Source: Atrina japonica
Lineage: Eukaryota; Mollusca; Bivalvia; Pterioida; Pinnidae
Direction: 5' to 3'
Assembly (NCBI GenBank): GCA_030159075.1
Contig: BROG01000561.1
Span: 432,395 to 496,394, forward strand
Length of the DNA: 64,000 bases
Below the pieces are notes generated by a model. It ran no database searches. It was not told the DNA's origin and worked only from the letters and a program-made list of their open reading frames with translations. The position numbers and the translations under genes were made by a program. The first letter of the stretch is position 1, and the number at the start of each line of letters is the position of its first letter. Positions 12,211 to 24,077 of the stretch are shown one piece after another.

Positions 12211-12770
12211 AATATATATATTTTTTCAATTTTAAAATCACTATATTGTTTTAGTATTCTATAATAAACATATATAGTAAATATGAGTGTATTCTGTGAC
12301 ATACCATTTCTCAGCACTTAAATAATTCTTTGGTCTTTACATAGAATTACTCTTAATTTGCCATGAAAACGTTATTCCTCGAGTCAGGTGCTCTCAAGAG
12401 AAATTCTATTCAACAGGTACATGTAATTCTATAAGATGGTTTCCTGAAAATTGTCACTTTGAAACTTAAGTCAATAAGATATGTTTCAGTATATACTGAA
12501 TAGTCATTTCTATCAGCTTTGTCAAAAGACTGATCGTGTATTTTGTAAATTTTCCCATTTTATGTAAAAAAAAAAAAAAATCTTGCTATGGGGTATCTGT
12601 CATTTTCTTTGACACACAACTAAAAGATACCGTAATAACCACACAAAGTGATTATTTATCATAGGCAGCCTGCACACTGAAAGTGCATCAAAGTATTGCA
12701 ATTTCACATATTAGTAACAAAGATGGAATGGTAACCTACAGTATTTATGGATTTCCAGGTTTTGGGTTCT

Positions 12771-12798
12771 GGTAACCCATTATTGAAAATGGGTTACC
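12771..12798. repeat. Perfect 10-bp-stem hairpin
   Basis: GGTAACCCAT, eight-base spacer, ATGGGTTACC. Surrounding bases 12360-13480 are otherwise AT-rich without recognised genes; short frames at 12135-12317 and 13077-13268 have no support. Confidence 0.6.
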
Positions 12799-13480
12799 AC
12801 CCGTTCACTTTAAGTACCAACACTGTTGCTCCTGGCAAACTTTGATCAGGGCTATACTTTTTTTAGCCCAGTCATGTAAAGGTCCCAAATTTAAATGTCT
12901 ATTTGTACTTATGTTACTTTCATGAAAAAGTTTATGCCGTCGACATAACTAATAACTAACGATTGATAGAAGGGATTGCCCAGTGATACCTCTGTCAGAG
13001 GCATTGAATATGGCCTGTTGCCTTATTTTTGATAAGTTGTCTTTGCATATTTTGCACTTAAATTTGTTCTAATTTTTTGTATCTTCATCAATGTCAGAAA
13101 TTAAGTCTTTGTGGAAGCCCCAGGATAAAAAGTGTCTTAATGAAAGAGATTCACTCTTGCCAGTACTCATTTTCAGGTACTTCCATTATCAAAGACTACT
13201 TTCTTTCCTTTACAAAGAAGAGTTATAATGATTACCAGTATTTTGCATATACTGGTACACAGTTGTAGTTCCGCTTTGCTTCGCTTGTCTATAAGTATGA
13301 ACGAAATATAGTAGTCACTCAGAAACCAGCTTATAATTTGCACATGCATTGAGCTATTCTGTGTGGAGGTGCAAAAATTTTGAGTAACCTATTGACCTAA
13401 CACCTCATTAGAATTAATGTAAATTCTTTTATTTAATATTTAATGTTCATTCAAAACACTGAGAAAAGACAAATACAAGA

Positions 13481-13680
13481 CATAGGCGTCGGAAGCAAAT
13501 TGAAAGTGGGGGGGCTAAACTAACTTAAAACACACACACGCCAGAAGTGGGGGGGCTAAACCAACTTAAAACACACACACGCCAGAAACGTCTTGGTGGC
13601 TAAGCCCCAATTTTCAACACCTATGCCTATCTTTGCCAAAAAAGTGGGGGGGCTTAGCCCCCTCGGCTCCGACGCCTATG
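13481..13680. mobile_element. 200-bp inverted-repeat element with GGGGGGCTAAGCCCC core
   Basis: CATAGGCGTCGGA at 13481-13493 is the exact reverse complement of TCCGACGCCTATG at 13668-13680. Inside, a 41-bp segment starting AGTGGGGGGGCTAAACYAAC is tandemly duplicated (13505 and 13546). The G-run/C-run core (GTGGGGGGGCTTAGCCCCC) would fold back strongly. No coding capacity. Confidence 0.75.
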
Positions 13681-14318
13681 CAAGATCTAAGCGACAATTA
13701 AATATATGATAATGCTTTAAATTATGACGTTTTAAATCAGCTATCTGAACCCAGCGAATGAAGTACAGTTCACCTTAAATTGACAATCGGTAACACATGC
13801 GTAACCCCAATGATCGTTCGCCGCTTAATTCCAAACCTCAGTTATATGTTTGGTCCTCTTACTGAGGCAAAATATATTTTCAGATTGCCTGTTTACCAAT
13901 TTAAAAGTAGTCGGATGTTAAATCAGTTAGGCCTACACTTGAGTGTTTTCATTGCGCTACGATGTACTGGTTCAAATCTTATTTGAAAACTTACTTCTTT
14001 GCATGATGTAAAGTATTATTACATTTAAATTTTTTCAATAAACATTTAAGGCATTTTGGGTTGGTTAAATTTCAGGAATAGTATCCCCTTCACAAAAAAA
14101 AAAAAAAAAAAAAAGGAAAGCCTATGGAAATGATGTCACTGTTTTTTTTATTCTATGTAATAACATGTTCTGATTATCATTAATAACCAATCAAGTAAAG
14201 TGTACACAAGGAAAGTTCAATAAACATGTATTGTTCCAAGGTGTAATGTGATGTCTTTTAAAGAACATCACACTCTGTTGATGTGTTAACATCACAGTTA
14301 AGTGAGTAAAGAATACTG
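13681..14318. other. Spacer with poly-A run, no gene called
   Basis: Holds a 68-codon plus frame (13780-13986) with slightly higher GC but no splice or family support, and a 20-base A run at ~14093-14114. Confidence 0.4.
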
Positions 14319-14497
14319 TAGTCGAACTTGTCTATAAAGGCCACTAAAGGGGATGTGTAAAAGTAGCCACTCTAGACAGGTGGCCTTTATAAAGAGGTTC
14401 ATTCATTATAAAAAAGTTAACAAAGGTTATGTATGAATGGCCTTTATAGGCGGGTGCCTTTTACACAGAGGTGGTCATAAATGCAAGTTTGACTGTA
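14319..14497. mobile_element. MITE family B, full-length copy 1
   Basis: Ends TAGTCGAACTTGTCTATAAA and TGCAAGTTTGACTGTA form terminal inverted repeats. The core has AGGTGGCCTTTATAAAGAGG, then GTTAACAAAGGTTATG and a second 'ggcctttatagg'. Four copies of this family occur in the window. The 65-codon frame at 14437-14634 overlaps its end and is not a gene. Confidence 0.8.
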
Positions 14498-15448
14498 TCC
14501 TGGAATTTCACATGATTACAAGCTGTACATGTATTTCCAGTGAACAGAGTTGTTCTCTGCAGACTTACGGTACATGTATATCACCAACAATTGTAACATT
14601 CACAGTGATAACTTTCTTTAAGGCATTTAATTGAGTGTTTAGCCTACAGTGCAAGATATACCATAGTATGGACCTTGTACAGGTTAACCTTAAGCTTTAA
14701 ATTCAAATGAAGTATTCAGTACAAATTTACTACGAGTACACATAAATTGATATAAATGCTTATAAATTCATAGATCGCATGTGTGCCATTTAATCCACAC
14801 ACTTTTGACTCCCTTACAAACTCTGCCTTTGTTATATATTTGTCTTGTCTGTGATGTAGGGGTTATAGCAATATTTCACCTATGCAGATTACAGGGCCCA
14901 CATAGAACTGATTTGCATACCAGATCTCTTGTGTGTTTAGGTTATCAAAATCTCTAATGACAAAGCTGATCGCTTTGGATATCAAATTTCCTACAGGTAA
15001 ATACATCAAGGTATACCAACTTATGAAATGTAACAGTATTGCTTCAACATACAATATGAATACCTCAACAAATTTCTACATGTTAGTACACACATACTTT
15101 ACGTACCTCAGTATCCGATATCAAGATTTAAAAATGTTTAATTACCTGAATTGTTATGTTAAACAGGTTTAGATTTGGCTGAATGTTATTTAATTTTGCT
15201 TCTATAAGAGTCTAATTAATATCAAAACAAAGTCACAATTATGCAGCATAAACAGGATGTTTATTCAGCATTTCTTCCAAAGGTTATTCATATAATTTAA
15301 TGTATTATCACTGTGTTTTAAAAAGCATACAACTCAACCAGAAAGCCAACAGCATAAAGCTTTTGATGTAAAAAATAAAAAAAAAATTGAACTTTATTGG
15401 TTTACATATATTACTAATTTAAGTGGAAGATAACAATAATAATTTTTT
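14498..15448. other. AT-rich spacer, no gene called
   Basis: Short opposing frames at 14863-15054 and 14933-15172 are read from the same AT-rich DNA on both strands; neither has features of a gene. Confidence 0.4.
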
Positions 15449-15514
15449 TTATAATTTAGAATCGAGAATGAAGAACGATAGTTGCTGCTGGAAACGAGCC
15501 AGGAAAATGAAGTC
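15449..15514 (-). CDS. Possible terminal exon, unrecognised
   Basis: A small GC-richer island in AT-rich DNA. On the minus strand CCACCACACCTACAG could be a splice acceptor, followed by 21 codons (DFIFLARFQQQLSFFILDSK...) and TAA; an AATAAA follows about 50 bp later (complement of 15393-15398), so the order acceptor-stop-polyA signal is right for a last exon. Its phase would also fit the ATG-ended exon at 28273, but linking them over 13 kb is speculation. Against it, the plus strand is open too: from the ATG at 15468, 31 codons with five Cys, including CC and CRC. No family recognised. Confidence 0.2.
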   Translation of the reverse strand, partial: DFIFLARFQQQLSFFILDSKL

Positions 15515-15521
15515 CTGTAGG

Positions 15522-16752
15522 TGTGGTGGACAATCCTATTACAGACTCTGGTGTATCATTTAAAATATATGTATATCCATGTACATAGAGCGAGTTGTTT
15601 TTATTCTCTCATGTTGTTGATCAGTATTAGTAATTTGAATCTATATTGCACCTTAACATAGAGTAACACGATATACACACTTCACACACTAAAGAAAATA
15701 TCCAAACACTGGAAATTGAAATAAAAAATCTAAATTGATAAAAAACATGTCAAAGTTGTATAAAAGCTACATTTGCAACAATGTAATCAAAAGTTATTTT
15801 GTTTTTCTTACCTAATTTGTACACTTTTATCCGTTAATAATACTGTTTCGACTTAGTTTCTCCAAATGTTTTTTCATTTCCCGAGAACTGTGGATTTGTT
15901 AGTAAAAACATTGCTCTACATATGCTAACAAAGTTTTATACATTTGTAACGAAATCAAACAAGGCAGGTTACTGCTTTGAGTTAACTACATAAACATTTT
16001 AGAATGTCAGGAAAATTAATAAGTGATACTTGTCATTTTCCTCATAAGAAAATATTGGTAAAGAATAACGTTGAAACATATAAAAATGTATCTAATGACA
16101 AAATCTAAATGCACATATCATTTGTAATTTGAAATTTAATCGACTCCAGAAAATTTACAGGTGTGATAATCGTACCGGTAGTGAGTGAAGATAATGTATT
16201 AAATACAAATTTAGAAAGAGAAAATATTCAACTATTACTCAACAATGTCCTTCCGAGAAAGTTTATATTCACATAATATGCCAAAAGTGAAATGGTGTTT
16301 TAAGGAATTTCAGTAAATAAACAACTCTGTCACATAGTGTTCAGAACATTTCAAACCGCGCCATTATAGATTCCATGGTCTAAAATGGTGTAGTAACATA
16401 TGGAAGATTCTACTCACTTTTCCGTTATGAAAAGCTGAACAGAAAAAAAGTTTTATTCCTCACTGAATACTCTCTTATGTAAGGTGACAAGTACCAAAAA
16501 TTTAAACTTGTCCAGGTCCAAAAAAAGGTTCACAAAGACTCACCCCTCCAGATTATATAGATTTTACTATACCAGTGATGATAACAAATAAACGGACAAA
16601 CTAAACACAATGCATGTATGAAACGGACAAACAAATAAATAAACAAAGAATAAGTTGTTGTTTTTTGGATCGAAGAGGGGGTGGGCATTAATATGTAGTT
16701 GATATACATTTTTAAATACTTCAAACATGTATGCAAATACTGTACATGTACA
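15522..16752. other. AT-rich spacer, no gene called
   Basis: No repeat family or exon recognised. The minus frames at 16530-16785 run into the neighbouring MITE and show no protein signature. Confidence 0.4.
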
Positions 16753-16919
16753 TACAGTGGAACCTGTCTTGAAAGACCACCCCATCTGTTGCTGAAATGT
16801 GGTTTGTCAAGACAGGTGGTCTCTTAAAGGAATTTTTACCTAGAGAATTATTTAACTAAGTGTTTTTCAGCATGTGGTCTTTTGTGAGAGAGTGGTCTTC
16901 AAAGACAGGTACAACTGTA
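16753..16919. mobile_element. MITE family A, well-preserved copy
   Basis: TACAGTGGAACCTGTCTTGA at the left is inverted as AAGACAGGTACAACTGTA at the right. A second nested fold pairs AAAGACCACC with GTGGTCTCTT inside. Only about 167 bp, no coding capacity. Confidence 0.85.
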
Positions 16920-18443
16920 TATGTACACTACTTGTATGTAAGCTTACACAACTCCAACACTTTTGGATGAGAGATAGTTTCCTGTAGTTTTCAAATATAG
17001 ATAAATAAATTAAATGGTTGGAGAGGAAGGAAGATCAATAGTTAAATTAAAGTATAAAGTATAAAACTTCCAAATTAATGGAATACGAGAGGTGAAATAA
17101 AGACTTCTTTTGATGACGAGGTGATATCCGAGAATCACTACAAACACATACTCCACCTTTTAACAAAATTCGTCAAGTCTTTACACATTGTCTAGTGGCT
17201 ATAAAAACAAATCTCAAATAATACACTTAAAAGTTCACACTTTAATCCTGACTCCAATAAAATCAAAGCACTCTAGATTTCTAGCCAGGTCATATTGCAT
17301 TACATGTATGTCAACAAAATACATACTTTTTCTGTTGTGTATCATGAAATGGTCTGATAAACAGGGTAGAAATATGACATGTACTAGGGGTGCTTAATCA
17401 AATTTGCCCTGGAATGTGGATTATCAAAGTTCCACAAAATGTTCTGTATCAGGGATCACCATGACCTATTTAAGTGTGGTTGTGTGCCATGCTTGATTTC
17501 TTTTTTTACCACCCTGAAGTTCCCCTGCCATCCTCAAGGTTCCTTCCGCTTCTCTTATTTCGGGCTGAATTAATACTATGCATAGTTCAGATTTACAATG
17601 GAGTGTTTAGTTATTGATAATTATTGTTTGTTAGGCCTATTATTCTGATAAAACAGAACTTTGATTCAAACTCAGGGTCAGATCATACATTGTAGCAAAT
17701 GAAAAACAATCTCAGAGGACTTAAGAAATTCATGCAAAATTAACAGTGAAATTAACAGGAGGACTGAAATAATTCATAATAAGCTGGAAACATTTCCATT
17801 TTTTTTTTAAATTGAGGTAGATTTTTTGTATTGAATAGCTCACACAATTTAATAGTGTTTACTTGTTTATCGTAATACATTTATGTAGGTAAAAGTTGCA
17901 GTCATGATAGTTTGAAATATGGACATTCAAATCTAATGAAATTCATCACCAATTAATTGATTTTCACATAGAGAACAACATCTTTTTGACCTTTCTCTAT
18001 TTTTCCAGTGACCAGTTTGATAGGTGAAGTGATTAGTTGTCCAGATTTCAAACATATTATACTAATAAATCATGTTTTCACATCACAGTTGTCACCCCAA
18101 ACTGCTCCTCCACCCCCTCCCGGTTTTTGTGTCATGTCATGTGGTTTTACCTGCATACAATGTATACATCATATATTCAAACATATACCTTGTACAATGT
18201 ATACCTGTAATCAAATACCAAGTGATAACTAGTAATATCCCAACACTTAAGGTTTTATTTATTAAATATGATATCCCAAAACTGAATGTACATGTTTGTA
18301 CAAATAAAAATATAACCCAATAGTACAGTAAGTATACAGAAAAGAAAGCTATATGACATATATGTTCTAATGGAAGTATGGCCTGCAGTATTCTTACACC
18401 TGTTTACAAAGTATCAATATGCTATATCCATGCATTAAAGATA
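16920..18443. other. AT-rich spacer, no gene called
   Basis: Includes overlapping short plus frames (17188-17397, 18008-18323) without splice or family support. No tandem arrays of note. Confidence 0.4.
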
Positions 18444-18681
18444 TACAGTTCACCTCGATATACTGCCACCTTTTCATTTCATGAAATTTGGCGGTATAAC
18501 GGGTTTGGCAATATATCAAATTTACTATTTTTGAGGTGTGATCGATTTCATCTTTACATGTCTTTAATACCTGTTGTATCCTGTTTACAACTCAATATCA
18601 TAAATTCGACTATTGTGTCTATTGTTTAAGTTCCGACAATTTGGCCACACTTTTAAAATGGGGGGGGGGAGGTGAACTGTA
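18444..18681. mobile_element. MITE family D
   Basis: TACAGTTCACCTC at 18444-18456 is the exact reverse complement of GAGGTGAACTGTA at 18669-18681. The left arm continues GATATACTGCCACCTTTT. A related arm without partner lies at about 40993-41060 (CAGTAAAACCTCACTATACTGCCACCA). The 83-codon frame at 18378-18629 is read through this element. Confidence 0.75.
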
Positions 18682-18751
18682 CATGTATACATGTTTATAC
18701 GGGTGTGATCCCAGAGGCAGCATCCCAAAAAAGAAAGTTCTTTTTCTATAT

Positions 18752-18933
18752 ACAAAGTCAATCAAATTATGTCTATAAGGGCAACACAGGCAAAAACAGC
18801 TCTAATAGACAGGTGGCCTTTATAAAGAGGTTTAGTCATTATAAACAAGTTAACAAAGGTTATGCATGAATGGCCTTTATAGGCAGGTACCCTTGATAAA
18901 GAAGTGATCCTAAATGTACAATGTAAGTTTGAC
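18752..18933. mobile_element. MITE family B, copy 2, eroded ends
   Basis: Core AGGTGGCCTTTATAAAGAGG, CAAGTTAACAAAGGTTATG and GGCCTTTATAGGCAGGTA are nearly identical to copy 1; the left inverted repeat is damaged (AAGTCAATCAAATTATGTCT) and the right one is interrupted (TGTACAATGTAAGTTTGAC). Confidence 0.7.
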
Positions 18934-20137
18934 AAACAGGAATATGATGATACGAATTAGTCATTTGTGTATAATTAATATGTATTATTACAACCTACCG
19001 CCCTTTGATCACTCTTTTGACACGAAAAACAAAATACACAAAATTTCACCATATCTCACGAGATTACAGGGTCAACGCAACAACATGTAAATAAAAAGAA
19101 AGTACCTTTATAGATTAAAATGGATGTACATGTAAAATATGGCCTGTGAAATACTGTATCACAGTAGACTGCATTTTGGATGGCAGAAAAAACAGATACA
19201 GGTACTCAATTTTACAAGTTGCCAAAGGTTGGCAAAAGTCACACAAAGTGGCTAGATTTAGTACAACAACAAGGACCTATAATCAATATTGTTCCATACA
19301 CTCGCCATTAGGCAAATTTTAATGCGGCATCAATCTCGCATAGGTCAATAATTTCATCTTTTTTCTTGTTGGAATGTTTGATTTCTTTGGACTTCAAAAC
19401 AAATAGCAATGTAAATTAGGGCACCTTAATTTTGTATTTGCCACCATGCTGAAGTTCATTTGTTTATACGTTCCACTAATGGAAATAAGATGTACTGAAA
19501 ACTAATAATCTGATTCAAGTTGTATGCATGGAAATTGTTTTTTTTTATGTAGAAGTTTCATTACATATACAGTACAAGACTGAGGGGGAGGAAATTTGAA
19601 TATGAATCACCATTTTTTCTGTATCTATTTGTCACACACCTTTAGGCCTGATCTGTCACATAGTTGTCAATGTGTGGCTACATGTACCAGTATATTCTAT
19701 AAAAAGATGGGACTTACATTAATACATGTGTACATCAGAAAGAAAAATATTAAAGCAGAGTTTTTCCCTGGTATTTTTGGAATTACATGTACCATCTATC
19801 TTAAATTAGGGGGGAAATTGACAACACATAAATACATATATGTACATTTGTACATGAGGTCTTCACCTTTACAGTTTTACATACAACAGCACTCCAAGCC
19901 TAGCAAATGCTATGTAATGTAGGTTCCTTGTTTTCTGAGGTTTTTAATTGCTAAATGTATGACAAACATCTGACTACAGGTATTTAAATATAAGATGTTA
20001 TGTTATTGTCAAAACACTTGTAAATTGTGAATCTACTACCTAGTTCCATTTTACTTATTACAGTAAATTGATATAAAACAACAAAAGGAGATACATGTAT
20101 ATACACATGTATAAATATCATTAAATTCCTATATATT
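18934..20137. other. AT-rich spacer, no gene called
   Basis: A 108-codon plus frame (19596-19922) is His/Tyr/Thr-rich and interrupted by ACATGTA-type words typical of the background; I find no splice sites or family. Confidence 0.4.
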
Positions 20138-20345
20138 TTATGAAAATTGCTTGAGAAACCCAGTTTGGCACTTTTTCAATTGTATTTGATTAATTCAACC
20201 TTATTTTCACAAAATATATATGGTATTATTGTTTGTTTTGTTTTTTTGTATATAGAATCTTCACTCATAGACTGCAATTGGACCAAATTTTGCCCTATTT
20301 TCACAGAAATGACATATCGGTTTTTTACTGTCAGTGAAGGTATAG
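20138..20345. mobile_element. MITE family E, internal fragment
   Basis: GAAAATTGCTTGAGAAACCC and TTATTTTCACAAAATATATA match the family-E copy at 35993-36303 in the same order. The TTAA-type terminal repeats are not preserved. Opposing frames on both strands here are artefacts. Confidence 0.55.
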
Positions 20346-20559
20346 CGTTCGTAACCATTTTACTTCCCTATTGCACATCGAAGTACGAGTAGTGCGCTAA
20401 AAGTAGAAAAAAGTTGAAATTTGTTATTGCACATTTTTTAACATGTACTTTTTACTAGTTTGGGGTGTAGGGTAGGTGTTTCAATGCATGTGTACATATA
20501 GATGTACATCGTACAAGCACATGTGTGTAAATGTATATATCAACAAGTATGCAAAACTG

Positions 20560-20656
20560 TGCATCGGTATGTGTGTGTATGTGTACATGCATGTGTGTGT
20601 GTGTGCATGTGTGTGTGTGTATATGTGTACATGCATGTGTGTGTGTGTGTGAGTGA
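20560..20656 (+). repeat. (GT)n microsatellite
   Basis: Interrupted GTGTGTGT runs with TACATGCATG insertions. Confidence 0.9.
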
Positions 20657-21143
20657 TATTTTGTAGACTAGATACATCCTGTTATAATCCTGCCCACCAT
20701 AGACAATAAAGCAGTCCAAATATAGAAGCAGGTGTGAAGTTCAGGTAAAGGAACATTGATTGTGACAACCAAGATAAAAAGCCCTAGAGCAAGATCTGGC
20801 TAGGTATATTTATTATGTTAACTAGTGTACACATTAAGTGATTTTGTCTGATGATTTACCAGCCAGCTGTCAAAAGGTAATAAGTAGGATACATTTCAAT
20901 CTACAGGAAACCATTCATAATATGAATATTTATATACACATAAAGTGAAACATTTTACACAAGTCTGTATTTATCAAATAATCTTAAGTAGCAGTGTTTA
21001 TATACAAAAAGAACAAGTATTTCATGTAACTTCCATTCAAGCACTAGAGGTTAATAAACCTTAATCCATGCCACAGATCAAGAATCAGTTTTGTTTCTGA
21101 TCAATCACAAGCACAGAGTTCATAAAGACCAAACTAACAGGAC

Positions 21144-21301
21144 ACAGTGGTACCCATCTTAAAAGTCCACTGTCATGAAAAACCACTTGTCTTCTGAGAC
21201 CACATTCTGAAAAACATTTAGTTTTTCCTTAGATAAATCCTCGTTTGAGAGACCACCTGTCTTAAGTGAAGGGGTGGTCTCTCAAGACAGGTCCCACTGT
21301 A
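21144..21301. mobile_element. MITE family A copy
   Basis: ACAGTGGTACCCATCTTAAA at the left and TCAAGACAGGTCCCACTGTA at the right are imperfect inverted repeats. The right half also shows the inner fold (GAGAGACCACCTGTCTTAAG against GTGGTCTCTCAAGACAGG). Confidence 0.75.
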
Positions 21302-21601
21302 TCTGAGCATAGCTGGAAATCATCGCTAGTACATGTGAAGAAACAAAAAATAAAAGAAAAAAAGAATCCCTAGTACATCTCCATGCCATAAAAACTTATT
21401 TTTGTGAAATACATTTTATAGAACAGGTAGTTTTCCTTATTTTTATATTAACATGCAGAGTTCAAATTATGAACTGTATAATTTTGGAAAATATTTTTTT
21501 AAATGTTAAATAATATGTGAAAATAATGTATCTTTTGGTGAAACTTAATGCAAATTTTGAAAAAACCAGTGTACACATAACAGCACTGGTGAATATTACA
21601 T

Positions 21602-21684
21602 ACACAGAGGAACTTGTCTTGAGAGACCACCCCAATGAAATGTGACCTCTCAACAGGTGGTCTCTCAAGACAGGTTCCACTGTA
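21602..21684. mobile_element. MITE family A, 83-bp internally deleted copy
   Basis: ACAGAGGAACTTGTCTTGAG and CTCAAGACAGGTTCCACTGT are near-perfect arms with only ~40 bp between them, so almost the whole element is terminal inverted repeat. The minus frames at 21462-21850 run through it and are not genes. Confidence 0.8.
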
Positions 21685-22405
21685 TTGATAAATTGGATGA
21701 TTTATGTCTATCTCTATATTGATAAGAAGATTTTGTTTTTCTGATGAAATAAACTTTTTTTGTTTTATACATCTTGGCCTTGTAAAAAATAAATGCAACA
21801 TTTTCATACGCATTTAGTATGAGCATTGTAAACATACAAGCACAGATCAAAATCTATTAAGAAATATACCATATTGTTAGAGGTATGTCAAAATGACAAG
21901 ATGACATCAACTGTTGTATACCTGTATTGGCAGGTATCAATGTCTCACCTTGTTTCTTATTTATTACAATTACAATGATTTAATGCATTAACACGTATCT
22001 GTGCATTTTGAATGGTGGCCTAATCATTTCATCAAACCCCTAATAAAAACAGCCATCACTGTCTCCTGCTCAACAAAGTATAAAAACATGGCTAATGAAG
22101 ATAATGAAATGTTTATAATGATTGACTACCGCTTTTGATAGATAGTAAGTTGGACTGTCAAAAGGAATGTAGGTAAACCCTTTACCACAATCAGTTATCA
22201 TCAATTAAGCCTCGGTAAACTATAGCTTGCCTTTGCTGTTGCTATACAATGTACATTGTTGTATTTTTAAGTGACCTCAGACTGTGTGGAATTTAATTCA
22301 TTTTCAAAAATTTCATTTACATGTATCAGTACTTATGTGTAAAATGCTGACTTCTGATGACATACATGTACACACACAAACACAAACAAAAACATACCTA
22401 CATCT

Positions 22406-22451
<46 letters not shown>

Positions 22452-23892
22452 TTCCTGGTTTTCATAAAATTGATAGTTAACTATACTGATATTTTTTAGT
22501 TCAATGGTTCAATTTTGGAGAAATAAATGTACGAAAATTATGTGTTTATATACATGTACAACCTATTGCAAAGTTTGATATAAAGTGTTTAAGTTTGCAA
22601 ATAAAGATAAGACAGAATTTCGAGAACAAATTAAATACCAGAACTAACTACAAATTTTAACAACTTATCAAAATGAAGTAAATGTAAAACCATTCAGCTT
22701 AAAACAAAATTATGGCTTGACAGATCCATCTAAAAAGCAAAAACAACTTTTTTTATATAAGGGAGTTTTTCACACTTATGTATTTTTTCTTATTATAAAT
22801 CTTTGTCCAATTGAAGTATCAAAATTTAAAAGAAATTTGAAAATGATTTCCCTACTAAAAGACCCAATTCTAATATTACTGGTCTGGCAAATCAAACAAA
22901 TGTTTAATGATTTATACATAATGGATAATAAAGGGGTGATAACTCTGCTGTGATGGCATCTCCCATGAAAACAATTATTATGTTACATACTGCATATTAT
23001 GCAAGAATGTTTAAGTTGCCTTACAATCTAGAAATCTTTTTAAGTTAAATACCTTATTAAACTCTGGTGTGGTTTATCTACTGGTGGATGTACTTTGTTA
23101 AAAACAGTTATAAAGATTAATTTTCAAACATATGCTCACTTAAAAATGTTTTAAAACTGAAAAAAAAACTGATACAAAGAGAGAAATATCATTTTATCAT
23201 GACATACTGTTGTTTTAAACACTCCTCTTTCTATTGTTTTTGAAAGTAAAACGATGGCTTAGAATCCTTTACAAACTTTAACTGCTTATTTTACTTACTT
23301 CAAAGAAGACCTAAATAAACAGAAAGTAAAACCCAAGATTATTTTTATTTGTTTTTTTATTTTTTTGTAAATTCTGCATTATCTTTTCTTTTTAAATATA
23401 ACAATAACTAAGTAGAATTTACATAATACAAGTACACATACCCTACTACAAAAAATGCATACAATTTTCTGCATGTTTAAGAAATGTGACACAGAAAAAT
23501 ATTTTCTAAGAAGGATAATTAATTAGTTTATTGATTAGCATCATTTGGATAATAATATAAAAATTCAAGAATTTAAAAAAAAATAAAATGATGAAAAAGG
23601 ATGTTATTTTTCTTTATGTTAACTACAATGTACACGTTTTAATTTGAAACCATAATTATCATATACAATGTACATGTGTATTCCCACTTTGTTTTATTAT
23701 TTGATGTACAATGTACCTGTATATGCCTCCCCCCCACACACACACACACTCGTACACAACCAACAGAATGTAGTTTATATCGATGTCAAAAAAGTAATCA
23801 ATTCTACATCTATAATTACACCCAACACATTATATCATCACTTCCCACAGATGTACATACATGTACTGTGGTCATATACATGTATGTATTTG
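21685..23892. other. AT-rich spacer with a (CA)(TA) microsatellite
   Basis: CACACACA followed by about 16 TA units at 22405-22450. Short frames at 22284-22499, 22717-22953 and 23668-23934 are low-complexity readings. A seven-C run followed by (CA)n lies at 23726-23748. Confidence 0.5.
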
Positions 23893-23984
23893 TTTAACCC
23901 ATTTATCCCTAAAGACACATTTGGACTATTCTAAAACATTGATTTACAGAAGAGTCCAATATTTTCCAGTGGTTAATGAGTTAA
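23893..23984. mobile_element. MITE family G, 92-bp copy
   Basis: TTTAACCCATTTATCCCTAA at the left; CAGTGGTTAATGAGTTAA at the right is its imperfect inverse. The inner arms (ACACATTTGGACTATTCTAA and TACAGAAGAGTCCAAT) pair as well, so the element is nearly one palindrome. Confidence 0.75.
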
Positions 23985-24077
23985 TTAATTAACTTACATA
24001 TCTGCATTACTTATAGATATATGTACCTCAAACCACATAATAAATGATTGTCAATGCACTTAGTATAGAATGGAGAA

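Larger units (their letters stand above)
8410..12357. mobile_element. ~3.9-kb candidate transposon bounded by inverted repeats
   Basis: ATTAAGAGTAATTCTAT at 8410-8426 is an exact reverse complement of 12341-12357. Inward of this, both arms continue with AAARACCAAA and then AGAAATGGTAT (8446-8455 and the complement of 12301-12311), with an indel. Further in, each arm holds an X-box-like palindrome at 133-150 bp from the outer edge (8545-8558, 12197-12210). The interior holds a ~420-bp degenerate tandem (9261-10140) and a nested 1.5-kb repeat element (10471-11943). I find no transposase-like frame, so it is either nonautonomous or gutted. A target-site duplication is not clear. Confidence 0.5.
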
